NCBI GenBank assembly: GCA_963978895.1
Contig: OZ022243.1
Span: forward strand, 13,471,765 to 13,535,764
DNA from: Erpobdella octoculata
Lineage: Eukaryota; Annelida; Clitellata; Hirudinida; Erpobdellidae
Reading direction: 5' to 3'
Length of the DNA: 64,000 nucleotides
The notes beneath the pieces are model-generated. The model ran no database searches, was not told the DNA's origin, and saw nothing but the letters and a program-made list of their open reading frames with translations. Position numbers and translations under genes: made by a program. The stretch's first letter is position 1. Every line of letters begins with the position of its first letter. This document shows positions 1 through 11,651 of the stretch, piece after piece.

Positions 1-244
1 ACATACATACATACATACATACATACATACATACATACATACATACATACATACATACATACATACATACATACATACATACATACATACATACATACAT
101 ACATACATACATACATACATACATACATACATACATACATACATACATACATACATACATACATACATACATACATACATACATACATACATACATACAT
201 ACATACATACATACATACATACATACATACATACATACATACAT

Positions 245-281
<37 letters not shown>

Positions 282-316
282 TACATACATACATACATAC
301 ATACCTACATACATAC
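1..316. repeat. (ACAT)n microsatellite
   Basis: About 316 bp of ACAT tetranucleotide repeat with a short (AC)n interruption near 262-280. The same tetranucleotide is attached to the composite minisatellite family elsewhere in the window, and a fragment of that family follows directly. Confidence 0.98.
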
Positions 317-680
317 ATAATCCCGTTTCCGTTCCCGCTCACGCTCACGCTCATTTTCTCCTTTCCACTCTTTCCTAACTTCTTTTAGCCCATAAAACGT
401 AAAATAGATTTGCTAAAAGTTGTTTGAAGCCTTCAAACGTTGTTACGTAAACTAAATTTAAATTTTATTACACAAATTATCTTTGATGGTCGTACATAGG
501 CACTTTCGGTCTGGAAAGTTTTTTAGCCTACCTGAGCCGGGAGATCGGAGTTGAGAGTCCAAACATTCTTAACATTCATCCCCTGTATGAAAACTACCTC
601 CTTGCCAAATTTCATCAAGATCGTTTCTCCCGCTCCGCTCATTTTGTAACCAATTTTAATTTTTTTTCACAAAAACCTTC
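317..680 (-). repeat. Fragments of the composite minisatellite family
   Basis: Bases 317-425 match the inner end of the composite elements at 4115-4250 and 34200-34276: pyrimidine-rich CCCGTTCCCGCTCACG text, then the conserved stretch with TAAAACGTAAAATAGATTTG. Bases 600-680 carry the family's other conserved block, CCCGCTCCGCTCATTTTGT. The DNA between has no recognisable feature. Confidence 0.6.
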
Positions 681-839
681 TACCATTGCTAATAACTTTT
701 TTAGCGACCGATCTGTGTCTGGTATCTCTTTCCAGCTCTTAGTTATAACAAATACTATAGTTTAATGTACTTTTGGGCTTGTCTATTAAAATTTCCGAAC
801 CAAAAGCTAAATCTACCAGACTAATAATTTTGAGCGTAC

Positions 840-1740
840 TTCATCAAACAATATAAACAAGTTGAAAAGTATTATTAACGACAATTTACTAATTTGCAAT
901 TATTATTCCCCTTATTTCAATTATTAATAATATTATTATTAACGAAAATTAACTAAGTTGCTAATATTATTCTTATTATTGGAAAGTTTGACGCGTACGT
1001 CATCGCTGAATATAAACAAGTTGAAAATAAATAAATCGCCAAAGTAGTAAATCGGCAGGTTTTCCCAATATCAGCATTGAAGGTTGGGTTTTTTCGTAGG
1101 CGGTTTTTTTCATTATCAGCCATTAAATACTGTGTGTTTCGTAGGTGGTTATTTCCAAAAACATCCAATACAGTAGGCGTTTTTTACTATCACCCAATAA
1201 ATATGGATTTTTTCGTAGGCAGTTTTTCCAAAATCATACAATCAAAGAGAAGACCATTCCAAAACGTGTTCAAGTGAAAAATCATCTGCTACTGGCTATA
1301 ATATTCACACGCTTCGCTTGCGAAGCGTGCGTAAAGTTATTACTATAATAGCGTATTGGGGTTGTTTTTGAGCTTAGAGTGCGATTTGAGTGCGACTACC
1401 TTTACTATTAATATGTAAAAACTTACACGCTTCGCGCGCGAAGCGTGCGTCGAGTGCTGGTTTCCTACTTTAAAAGCGCGATAATGTATGTATTATGTAT
1501 TATGTATGTATTATGTATTATGTATGTCACCCGATTAGCATCTGCAGGTCTGAAAAAACTCACGTTTATAGATTATCAGACGCTGAACACAATTTGTTAA
1601 GCTACTTTATGTTTAAATAAAAAGTTATTAGCCGCGAAAGTTCTACGCTTTGCGGATATATATAATGCATCGTACGTCATCTTTCAATATAAACAAGTTG
1701 AAAATAAATAAATCTTCGAAGTAGAAAGCCGGCAGGTTTT
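840..1740. repeat. Interspersed repeat, copy 1 (CGTAGGCGG units)
   Basis: The stretch opens with variants of ATAAACAAGTTGAAAATAAA. It continues with several degenerate units of about 60 bp that share TTTTTTCGTAGGCGGTTTTT, then two GC-rich palindromes of the type CACGCTTCGCGCGCGAAGCGTG (near 1309-1332 and 1431-1452). A second copy in the same order lies at 4695-5620. No coding content is visible and the transposon class is unknown. Confidence 0.75.
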
Positions 1741-2184
1741 TCCCAATTTTAAATAAGTTGTAAATTATTATTAACGACATTTTACTATTTTGCAATTTTT
1801 ATTCCTCTTATTTTAATTATTAATAATAATGTTATTTACGAAAATTAACTAATTTGCTAATATTATTCCTATTATTGGAAAGTTCGACGCTTTGCGGATA
1901 TATTTAATGAAAATATTATTAACGACATTTTACTATTTGCAATTCTTATTCATCTTATTTTAATTATTAATAATATTATTATTTACGAAAATTAACTTAT
2001 TTGTTATATAATTCATATTAATGAAAAGTTCGACGCTTTGCGGATATATTTAGTGAAATTATTATTAACGACATTTATCTATTTTGTAAATATTATTCCT
2101 CTTATTTTAATTATTAATAATATTATTATTTACCAAAATTAACTAATTTGATAATATTATTCCTATTATTCGAAAGTTCGACGC
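1741..2184. repeat. Tandem repeat, unit about 145 bp
   Basis: Three AT-rich units, each ending in GTTCGACGCTTTGCGG or a close variant (near 1885, 2028 and 2175). Each contains ATTATTAACGACATTTTACT and a run of TAATAATATTATT. A diverged earlier unit is visible at 860-990. The hAT element at 2193 is inserted into the last unit. Confidence 0.7.
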
Positions 2185-2192
2185 TTTGGGGA

Positions 2193-3555
2193 CAGGGACG
2201 TAAATTCAGCATTTTCCAGGGGGGGGCAAAATTTTTCCCGCCATTATATAGCTTACTGACAGGGTTACCCGCTGTTGTCCGGGTTTTTTGTGCTTAGTTT
2301 TGTCTCGTTTTTGCCAATGAAACGTCAGAGAAATAACAGATTTTTTTGTAATTTTTCAAAATTTTCTCATCAATGAGGTTACCTGTATGCCAAATGTTGT
2401 TAAAATTGCTCGTGTGGCTTGGATGTAATAAACGAATGCTCTCACACACACATTACCTTTTACATTTATATAAATACGTAGGTACAAACAGAGAGGGATG
2501 GAGAAATGCATCCCCCATCAGAGTATCAATTGAAATTTTTTGGGTATTATACCTCGTTTTTGGAAAACGACCACAGCTTTTTTGGGATGAGAAATTGGAA
2601 GTTTTTGAAAAAAATTTTGCAAAATACTTACGACTACCCCTTACCGGTTATCAGCTGTTTGGAAGAGAATATAAAAAATTTCTGAAGTGAATCCCCCACC
2701 AGAATATTCTGGATTCGCCACGCGCCACTGGGTATAAGGGGGATGAATGATTTAATCATATTGCAGGGGCAAGTAAAGGATTAGTAAAACAAGTAAAGGA
2801 AAAACGAGTTTTTCAACACAAACTTTGATTTCAAATACATTCAATTTAGAAATGCAAAAGATGTTCAAAGTTTTTTTTTTAATTGAATCATGTATTTTCA
2901 TCAAAAAATAAAGCTATGCTGAAAGTTTCAACTTCCTAGCTAGTCAAAATGCTTGTTAAATTTCACTTGCAAGATTTGCGTACAGAGAAAGACACACAAA
3001 AAAAACAGAGATTGTAACCTAAATAAAAGTTTGTAAAAAAGATGTCCAAAATGGGGTGGGTATAATTTTGTTTTATTTTTGTGTAATAAATAATAACTTT
3101 CATGTAGACAGCTGTGAGGGAATCAACATTGTATCAATACCACTAATAGGGTAAAATTCAACGAGTTCGCTGATTGTATTTTGGCACATAAAACAGCTAA
3201 TCTTTGGACCAACACTGATACACAAATTATTACTCTGCAGTTATTGGTAAATCTAGCATCGAGCCAAGATATAAAATTGTCTCCAATACGCATTGAATCA
3301 TCACGAGGTTAAGTAAAGTTAAAATTAACATATTATATAGTAAACTCTAAGTAAAAAAAAATTTAATTTTAGAAATCAAGGGGGGGCGAATTGTCTATAC
3401 ACGCCAGAAGGATTCCAATACGCATTGCATCATCACTAGGTTAAGTAAAGTTAAAATTAAATAAATATATAGTAAACTCTAGGTAAAAAAATTCAAATTT
3501 TGAAAATCAGGGGGGGGCAAATGCCCCCCCCTGCCCCCCCCAATTTACGTCCCTG
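2193..3555. mobile_element. Non-autonomous hAT-like DNA transposon
   Basis: Terminal inverted repeats CAGGGACGTAAATT and AATTTACGTCCCTG bound 1,363 bp. They are flanked by a perfect 8-bp target duplication, TTTGGGGA (2185-2192 and 3556-3563), the length typical of hAT elements. Runs of G and C lie just inside both ends. The right third holds a direct duplication of about 127 bp (about 3281-3380 and 3411-3510). A 105-codon open frame at 2373-2690 (+) matches nothing I recognise. No transposase is visible. Confidence 0.85.
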
Positions 3556-3582
3556 TTTGGGGATATATTTTGAGCACACGTC

Positions 3583-4694
3583 ATCTATATATATAAAAAT
3601 GAATGTTTGTATGTATGTTAATGGCGTTTATGCATTGCTACACCATTCATCCGATCGTAATGAAATTTTCACACAATCTTGAGAGTCAAGGGGAATCAAA
3701 TATAGAGAAAAAAATTTTGAAATCCGTCACAAAATGAGCGGAGCGGGTGAGCGAGCGGGAACTATATATATATGTATGTGCGTATGTATGTGTGTATGTA
3801 TGTATGTGTATGTGCATGTATGTGTGTCTGTGTCTGTGTTTATGTATGTACTAGCGGAGATACCCGGCGTTGCCCGGGTTTTTTAGAGGTTTTTCTAATG
3901 TTTGTCTCTTTCTCTCCCGTTTCCTTTCCCACCTGCTTTCCCACTCCTGTTCGCTTTCCCGTTTTCGGTCGTTTTCCCGCTGCCGGTCGCATTCCCGCTC
4001 CCGCTCGCTGTCCGTTCCGTGTCGCATTCCCGCTCCCACTCGCTGTCCGTTCCGGGTCGCTTTCCCGTTTCTATAATAGACAAACTAACCCACAAACATT
4101 CATATATATATATATATAGTCTTAGCAAATCTATTTTACGTTTTATAGGCTAACAGAAGTTATGAAAGAATGGAAAAGAGAAAATGAGCGTGAACGGGGA
4201 CGGGAACGGGAGAGCAACCGTGACCGGGAATAGGAGAGCAAGCATGACCGGGAACGGGAAAGCAAGCGTGAGCGGGAAAGGGAAAGCGACCGGGAACGGG
4301 AAAGCGACCGGGAAAGGGAAAGCGACCGGGAACGGGAAAGCGACCGGGAACGGGAAAGCGACCGGGAACGGGAAAGCGACCGGGAACGGGAAAGCGACCG
4401 GGAACGGGAAAGCGACCGGGAACGGGAAAGCGACCGGGAACGCGGAAAGCGACCGGGAACGCGGAAAGCGACTGGAATCGGGAGAGCAAGCTTGGAAGGA
4501 AACGCGAGCAAGAGAGAAAATCGATAACAAAACTTCTGAGCGGGAAAGCGACCGGGAGCTGGAAAACGACCGAGAGCGGAAAAGCGTCCGGGAACGCGAC
4601 GAAAACGGGAAAGTGGAGAAGGAAACGGGAGCGAGAGGAACAAACATTAGAAAAACCTCTAAAAACCCCGGGCAACGCCGGGTAACCCCGCTAG
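3583..4694 (+). repeat. Composite minisatellite element, copy 1
   Basis: Three blocks in order. Bases 3590-3850: a conserved block containing GCATTGCTACACCATTCATC and then a GTAT microsatellite. Bases 3850-4110: an inward-facing unit starting ACTAGCGG and CCCGGCGTTGCCCGGG. Bases 4115-4694: a second unit in the opposite direction with at least seven 18-bp minisatellite copies (CGGGAACGGGAAAGCGAC), ending CCGGGCAACGCCGGG and CCGCTAGT. The inverted copy at 38775-40005 has the same three-part order. A CCCGG/CCGGG hairpin followed closely by CTAG|T resembles a Helitron 3' end. Open frames here are minisatellite artefacts. Confidence 0.75.
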
Positions 4695-5620
4695 TAACTC
4701 AATATAAACAAGTTGTAAAAAAATAAATCACCGAAGTAGTACATCGGCGGGTTTTCCCAAAATCAGCCATTGAAGGTTGGGTTTTTTTGTAGGTGGTTTT
4801 TTAATTATCAGCCATTAAAGTTTGGGTTTTTTCATAGGCTTTTTTTCGCTATCACCCAAAATATGTTGTTTTTTTCGTAGACTGTTTTTTTCAATACTTT
4901 CCATTAAATATTGTGTTTTTCGTAGGCGGTTTTTTCAGTATCACCCATTAAATTTTATTTTTTTCGTAGGCTGTTTTTCCCGATCATATCCAATAAATAT
5001 TGTGTTTTTCGTAGTCGGTTTTTCCACTATCACACAATAAATGTTGTTTTTTTCGTAAGCTATTTTTTTCAAGACCATTTAAGGTTTTTTTCGCAGGCAG
5101 TTTTTCCAAAATCATCCAATTAAATAGAAGACCATTCCAAAACGTTTTGAAGTAAAAAGCATCTGCTACTGGCTGAAATAGTCACATGATTCGCCTGCGA
5201 AACTTGCGTAAAGTTATTACTATATAAGCGCATTGGTGTTGTTTTTGAGCTTAGAGTGCTATTTGAGTGCGACTACCTTTACTATTAATATGTAAAAACT
5301 CACACGCTTCGCGCGCGAAGCGAGCGTCAAGTGCTGGTTCTTAACATAAAAGCGCAATGATGTATTATGTCACCCGATTAGCATCTGCAGGTCTGAAAAA
5401 ACTCACGTTGATAGATTATGAGACGCAAAACATGGTTTTTTATAGCACTTTTTTGTTAAAATGTTTAAATAAAAAGTTATTAGCCGCGAAAGTTTAACGC
5501 TTTGCCTATATATATATAATGCATCGTACGTCATCACTCAGTATAAACAAGTTGAAAATAAATAAATCACCGAAGTAGTTTATGTACGTCGGCGGGTTTT
5601 CCCCATAGACTTATACTATA
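4695..5620. repeat. Interspersed repeat, copy 2 (CGTAGGCGG units)
   Basis: Second copy of the repeat seen at 840-1740, in the same orientation and with the same order of motifs. ATAAACAAGTTG leads into about six TTTTTTCGTAGGCGG-type units, then the GC palindrome CGCTTCGCGCGCGAAGCG near 5305, then CTGCAGGTCTGAAAAAACTC. A further start of the family (ATAAACAATTTGAAAATAAA) is at about 5780. Confidence 0.75.
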
Positions 5621-6640
5621 TATCTAGACATGCAAATTGCGCGATGCAAATTGAAATGGCCTTTGAACAGGGGCATGGTTGGGTATAGAATAAATATATC
5701 CTGAATCAATTAAAATATTTGAAACAAATTTTTTGCGTAATTTTAAATCAAAATTTTTTTCTAAAGATATGTCATTTTTCAATATAAACAATTTGAAAAT
5801 AAACAAATCATTGAAGTAGTAATTGGCAGGTTTCAGCCTCTAACGCTTACTGACAACAAACACTTTATTTTGAAGATGTTTAAAAAACAACTTCATTAAA
5901 TTAAAAGCAAGCAGGAAACGCTTTTTAACTAGCGATTAGAGAAAAACACGTGGAACAGTCGCGCAGGACTTTCCCTCTCTCAAAAACAACCAAGCGGAGC
6001 CACACACACAAACGGCTGCTTGTTGTTGTTGTTTGATTTAACGTCCTTTTCCGACTTGAAGTCGATTTGGACGATCACACAAACGGCAATGGTGAGCCCC
6101 CTTATATAAGGAAATCGAGTTACATAATCAGAATCCACCTCTCTGATTGGTCGATAGCATTTAATAATCAATAAGCTGATATAAACAAATAATATACATA
6201 TATTTATCTCCCTGATCTTGACCGCGAAGATACCAAATTTTAACAGCCTATCAATATATATATAAACTACAATCCACGAGATTTTTATAACTAAATAATC
6301 GGTAGAAATCTCGCTACACTAAGAAATATACACCAATAATAATTGCGGGAATTAACATGCGCTCTGATTGGCTCGTTGAGAACAAAGGAATACGTGGCAA
6401 AATAGAAGATACTAAATAAGGTTTCATTAATTACTCAATATTAAACAATATTTCTAGAAATAAAATAAATGTTCGGTATAAAAGAAAAAGAAGGGGGGGT
6501 CCAGCACTGACACACCTCTCACCCGAAAAGACGATAACCAGTATCTGGTTATCGTTATAAGAGTATACATCACGAACTAGCCAACGGGGCCACACACAAA
6601 AAAAAAACTACGTACATAATCAAAGTGTTTTCACAGAACA
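5621..6640. other. Unannotated AT-rich stretch
   Basis: No coding sequence recognised. It holds a short (TTG)n run near 6022 and a perfect 9-bp-arm hairpin GATAACCAG/CTGGTTATC near 6531-6551. The text between is unique within the window. Confidence 0.5.
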
Positions 6641-6646
6641 TAAACA

Positions 6647-7018
6647 TTGCAAATATTGTGTAAATTATTCAAAGTTGATCGAAGAAAGCAGAAGAAACAT
6701 ACGGAATATCATCAGCAGCACGTTCTTCAGCTTCTGCAAATGTTACCATCAGAGTTTGAGTACACCATAAAATCTATCAACTCTGTTGATGCTGAAAATG
6801 AAAGTGTCAGGCACTTCAAAAGCAACTTCACAATTAATATAACCACTTCTAATGAGTTTGATCAGTGGCGGCAAATGTTTGAACAATTAAATAAATGTCA
6901 ATTCACGATTGCTCACACAGAAAAGTGTGAAGGGCGCTACATTAGTTTCAAGAAACTTTTAACCTGTGTGTTTGCGAACACCGATTGTACCTTTCTGGAC
7001 ATTGTGCGTGCAGGTTAA
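6647..7018 (+). pseudogene. Unrecognised reading-frame fragment
   Basis: Open frame of about 123 codons, lysine/glutamine-rich at the start (RRKQKKHTEYHQQH) and then of mixed composition with four cysteines in the last third. The first ATG-like start is uncertain. The 3' part ends inside the right arm of a perfect 27-bp inverted repeat (6940-7037), so the stop codon is supplied by the inverted copy and the original C-terminus is lost. It lies 400 bp upstream of the MULE. Its acidic and Cys-containing middle could be an N-terminal piece of a related transposon protein, but I cannot support that. Function unknown. Confidence 0.35.
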
Positions 7019-7037
7019 AAGTTTCTTGAAACTAATG
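6940..7037. repeat. Perfect 27-bp inverted repeat, 44-nt loop
   Basis: The arms 6940-6966 and 7011-7037 are exact reverse complements over 27 bp (core TTTCAAGAAACTTTTAACCTG). The left arm lies within the open frame at 6647-7018 and the right arm terminates it. Confidence 0.97.
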
Positions 7038-7416
7038 TAATGTATTAATTGTGAAATCAAAATGCAGATCTTTTAATTTTAACTTTGTTTAACCACGAAC
7101 TAGGTCAGGTCAGATGTGCATGACGCGCGGATTGGCTGAAAGGCGACCAATCGTATTGGTTTAACAGGAGCTGGCTCTCGCCACTCCGTCGATTCAATAA
7201 TCGCACCCCGCATTGTTATACAGTTATAGAATTCCGTTTTTCATATTCTCCTAATTCATACGTTTCCAACGATATATAATAAGTGCTTGCTAGGATTTTT
7301 CACGGTTAAATTTATTTCTTGCTGACTACACTGCCTTTTATTTTTGCTTAAAGTTGCTTTTAGTAATAGTCGGTTATTAAAATAGAGAATTAAAATTTTT
7401 CCTTGTTGTACCTAGA

Positions 7417-10400
7417 CAAAATTTGACAAGCACTTCGCCGTTCACCGTTACCACTCGGCTCTCTAGTGATGGCCGGTTTAAATAAAAACAAAATTCCTTA
7501 TTAAAAATTTAATAAATGTTGTTATTTAAAGTTATTAAATAATTTTACACACACAAAAATTAATTACAATTGGCTTTTATAAAATAATTTGAGTTAAACC
7601 ACTTTTGACTCTAATTTAAGTCTTTCGTCTGACGTGTAGGATTTTATATATTATTATAATTAGTATAATATATTATTAATTATTATTATATTATAAGTGT
7701 TACTTTATCATTTATTATTTTATCTATTTTAGTGTTATATTCATGTTGCTAGTTGTTTATTCTTTGTTTTTCCACTACAGTTAGGACATCGTGTACATTA
7801 ACATCGTTTGTTTTTGTCTGGTTTCGTTTTGTGTTTGTTTATTTGGTTTTCTCTGTAATAAGTTTCGATATGAATCCGAGTTGCGATCTGTGCCAGAAAA
7901 GCTTTTCTAAGAAGAGCAATTTAATAAGGCATCTTAGAAATTGTCATAATTTTGATTTGCCACCCATGAAAGGTGGGAGTGAGACGCGCTACGCAAGTGC
8001 TAGTGACTCTGCTAGTGACACCGGTGTAGTAGCCCGTAACCGTGACCAGACGAAAAAAATATGCAGTATTTGCAATGCTGTGTATAGTTCTCGTCATGGT
8101 TTGTATCGACACAAGCGTTCTGTGCACCAGTACCAACCCTCCAAGAAGATGGTACAAGCTACTAGAGTTAGAGTCGAAAGATTTGCTTTTAGCAACGTTG
8201 CAGGTAAGAAGGCACCCACATATTGAATAAAATTAATGTATTGTTTACCAAAATTGTTTAAAGGGATATTTTGATATTTTAGTGAGATGGTAACCGGCTT
8301 TATGTTTTAATCACATATTTTAGTCTAGATATGTAAATAGTAGTTACTTTAAATTTTTTGATTTTTAGAATTTTTTGAATGGAAAAGGCAATTAGAAAAT
8401 ACAATGATGTCATCATTTGTGAAGCGTACGAACAGCCTATTTGGTGGTGTCATTCGTCGAACGTACAAATGCCATCGAAGTGGTTTTTACAGACCAAGTG
8501 GCACAGGAGTTAGGCACTTAAAGGTTTTGGGATCCTGCAAGATTGGCTCAAATTGTCCTGCAGCCATATATGTACAAATATTACAGACAGGTTTGTATAT
8601 GCTATGCATTTTCATGAACAGGTTTCAGTTAGGGGTATCCTGAAAAGTATCATAAATAATTTCTAAATCGTTTGTTTTATCCAAAATTCAGTAAAATCAA
8701 TTTATAAATTTTAAAGATGTTTAAAAGTATGACATTTTGTGACTCAGAAAGATTGATTGAAAAATCTTGACATACCTTAGCATTTTTTATAGCTTTTGCT
8801 TGACTGTATATATTCTACTTATTGAAAAACTTTCGAAAACAATTTTTTATATGTTTTCCTTTTTTTTTAGGAAGTGTTAATGTCAGCTTCTATCCAGACC
8901 ATGTGGGTCATGAATGTCAAGTGGGACATCTAAAGCTGACACGCGAAGAACGTGTCAAGATTGCAGGACTACTGGCATTGCGAATACCTTTGGAAGACGT
9001 CCTTGATCGTGTGCAGCAGAGCGGTGACAACACTTCACTATCCAGACTGCAGCTGACCACAAGGCAAGATCTCCGAAACATCATTCGTGATTTCAATCTC
9101 ACAAAGGGCATTGTTTACTGCCAGAATGATGCAGACAGTGTTGCTGCATGGATTGAGCACGTAGCATGGTACGATATGCAAAGTTTCAAGGAGAGCCGGA
9201 TGAAACACGTGGTCTTGCAGCTGATGATTTTCTCCTGGTCATCATGAGTGAATGGCAGAAAGCAAGGTTAAAGGACCTTTACAAACCTCTGAAGGAAATT
9301 GCCATGGATTCTACACATGGCACCAATTCCTATGGTTACCAGCTGACAACCATTTTAACCATTGATGAACATGGAGAAGGATTTCCTGCCTGCTTCTGCT
9401 TCAGCAACCGTGTCACCCAAGCCACGATGAGGGTGTTCTTGTCTGTCTGTAAAGAGTCTATTGGGACACAACTGGCAAGTGCAACCCTCATGACAGATGA
9501 CACCGAAGTCTACAGCAATGCCTGGCATGAGGTGATGGGCCCTCCAGCTCACCGTCTGTTGTGCACATGGCATGTCGATAGAGCCTGGAGAAAGAACCTC
9601 CCAAAGATCAATGGTGACAGAGAACTGAAGGCCACCACATACAAAACCATCCGAGCCATAATGGACATTACAGACCCTGCCATCTTTCAGTCAAAGCTGA
9701 AGCTGTTTGTGGATACTGCATCAGCAGACCCCAAAAGGCAGAAATTTGCAGCTTACTTTGAGAAGGAATACGCTTGCCGGCCTCGTCTCTGGGCCTTGTG
9801 CTACAGGCTTGGGTTGCATGTCCACCACAACATGCACTTGGAGGCCTTGCACAGAGATTTAAAGCATGTGCGTATGGATGGCAAAAAGGTGAAGAGGATG
9901 GACAAGTGTATCCATGCTTTGCTGCGGCTGATGAGGTCAAAAATGAATGACCGTCTCCTGAAAATCCACAAGGGGAAGTGGAACAAACATATTCTTGGAA
10001 TTCGAGCCAGGCATAAGAGGGGCATCAAGTGCAATCCATCAACTATGACTGTGATTGAGCCAAACATGCAGTATGCTGTGCAGGGGACAGAGAAAAATAT
10101 TTACACCATCCAACAAAATGACGAGCTACCTCATGACCCTTCCACTTGCCCTCTTCGCTGTGATCCATGCGGCATCTGTGTCCATTCGTTCAGCTGTGAC
10201 TGTGTTGATGCTGGCTTACGAAACACCATTTGTAAACACGTCCACTTGGTTGTGAACACATACAGGCCCATCACCTTTTGCCACTCTCAGGTTCAGTCGA
10301 GCATATCTTTCATCGACCACGAGAAAATTTTCCAAGCCAGTAGTGAACAAAAAGTTGACGAGACACAGGACATTTTGCACCATCTTCTACCACACTGTGT

Positions 10401-11651
10401 TGCGGATGCAGAAAAGATTATCGAACTTATTCAACATGAAATGTCATCAATTCTTTCGGTAGCAGGCAATGACTTGGATCATCTTGGGGGTATTCTCGAC
10501 CAAGTCAGAAAGATGAAATCTTGGTCGTATGCTGTTAAAAGCAAAAACCAATTTAGTGCACAGCAAGAGCCACTGGAACCAGCAAACAAGAAGATTGTAC
10601 TTCAGAAACGTTTCTTTATGTCTACAAAGAAGGCTACCAAAAGGAGAATCGAAGAGCGTTATGTGAAGCCAGATCACTGTGAGAAGAGGATGCTGTTGGG
10701 TGACCAACCTGCTGAGGTTCCTGGTGAAGAGCCTATTGAGACATGAAGCTGCAGTCATCGCCTTACAGAATCTTCTTTATGTTCCTCATTGTAGTCCCAG
10801 GCAGCGTCCAGATAAATAAGCTAAGTACACAATATTTTATTATTGTTATGTTAAAAATTTATACTAACATTGGTGTTGTTTTTTCTCATGAATCAGGCTC
10901 CATCTACTTATCCAAGAATTTTGAGACATTTTCGACAGTTGGCGTACTGTTTTATCTTTCAAATTTTATTAACTTATATGGATTGTTCACGTTTATTTAT
11001 TGCTCAGTTTATAAATTTTTCGTCTCATGATAAATTTTTTATATTTCTTATTAAAAATCTGTCTGAAAAACCATTAACATTGTCCTAATAACTTGATTGA
11101 AAGAAAATAAATTACTGTTAGAATTTTGAGTCAAGGATATTTATTTGGCTTTAGTATTCATTTAATGAAACTGAAATTTGTTCAGCACTGCACTTCATTG
11201 GGAAAAATATTTAATGCACAATTGTAGAACTTTGTGGGCTTACAATCGAATTTATAAACCATAGACTTTTGACTATATATATATAGAGAGAGAGAGAGAT
11301 AAACGGTTTTACTCGCGAAGTTTATAGCTTACGCTAAATTAATTAATTTTCGTAAAAAACATTTGTCTAATTTATTTTTTAGGTTTTCAATTAAAGTTGT
11401 TCGACTAAATATTTTTTATTTAACCGGCCATCACTAGAGAGGAGTAGTTGAACGCAGCAACAGATAACGGTTTTACTCGCTAAGTTTTTAGTTAAAAAAG
11501 AGTTAATTAATTTTTATCAAAAACATTTGTTTAATTATATCTTTTTTTAAATTTTTATTAAAGTTGTCCGACAAAATATTTTTATTTAAACCGGCCATCA
11601 CTCAGGGAGCCGAGTGGTAACGGTGAACGGCGAAGTGCTTGTCAAAATTTG
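7417..11651 (+). mobile_element. MULE-type DNA transposon, nearly complete
   Basis: Terminal inverted repeats of about 70 bp bound 4.2 kb (7417-7486 and 11582-11651). Both contain CAAGCACTTCGCCGTTCACC and, further in, GTGATGGCCGGTTTAAAT. They enclose a three-exon transposase gene (7870-10746). Just inside the right end a block of about 165 bp is duplicated in tandem (11305-11467 and 11468-11640), so a partial second copy of the terminal repeat sits at 11413-11450. I could not find a matching target-site duplication, so the outer limits are accurate to a few bases only. Confidence 0.8.
7870..10746 (+). CDS. MULE transposase: C2H2 fingers plus SWIM domain, one frameshift
   Basis: Three exons: 7870-8203, 8369-8590 and 8871-10746, all GT/AG and all joined in phase 1. 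Exon 1 encodes two C2H2 fingers (CDLCQKSF...HLRNCH and CSICNAVY...HKRSVH). Exon 2 holds the YKCHRSGFYRP type of zinc-binding region usual upstream of these transposases. Exon 3 holds the RNase H-like core, with candidate catalytic acids Asp in MDSTHGTN (codon at 9307), Asp in MTDDTEVY (9496) and Glu in HLEALHRDLK (9841). The SWIM motif follows: CDC, then CKH, near 10195-10240. The frame shifts once, near 9150-9175: the frame opening at 8871 runs out at 9247 while the homologous text continues one frame over. Apart from that the roughly 800-residue protein is intact, so the element is young or the shift is a sequence error. It would cut and paste the surrounding element. Confidence 0.82.

Noticed and set aside
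2373..2690. 105-codon frame in the hAT as a real gene
   Set aside because: No recognisable domain and no support beyond openness; noted within the element instead.
4143..4726. Long open frames in several frames rich in RS, PG, or GNGKA repeats (also at 33699-34252, 38784-39303, 39293-39728)
   Set aside because: An 18-bp GC-rich minisatellite has no stops in several frames on either strand. The SR-protein look is an artefact with no start context or non-repeat domain.
9355..10067. Minus-strand open frames opposite the MULE transposase
   Set aside because: Shadows of the conserved plus-strand coding sequence.
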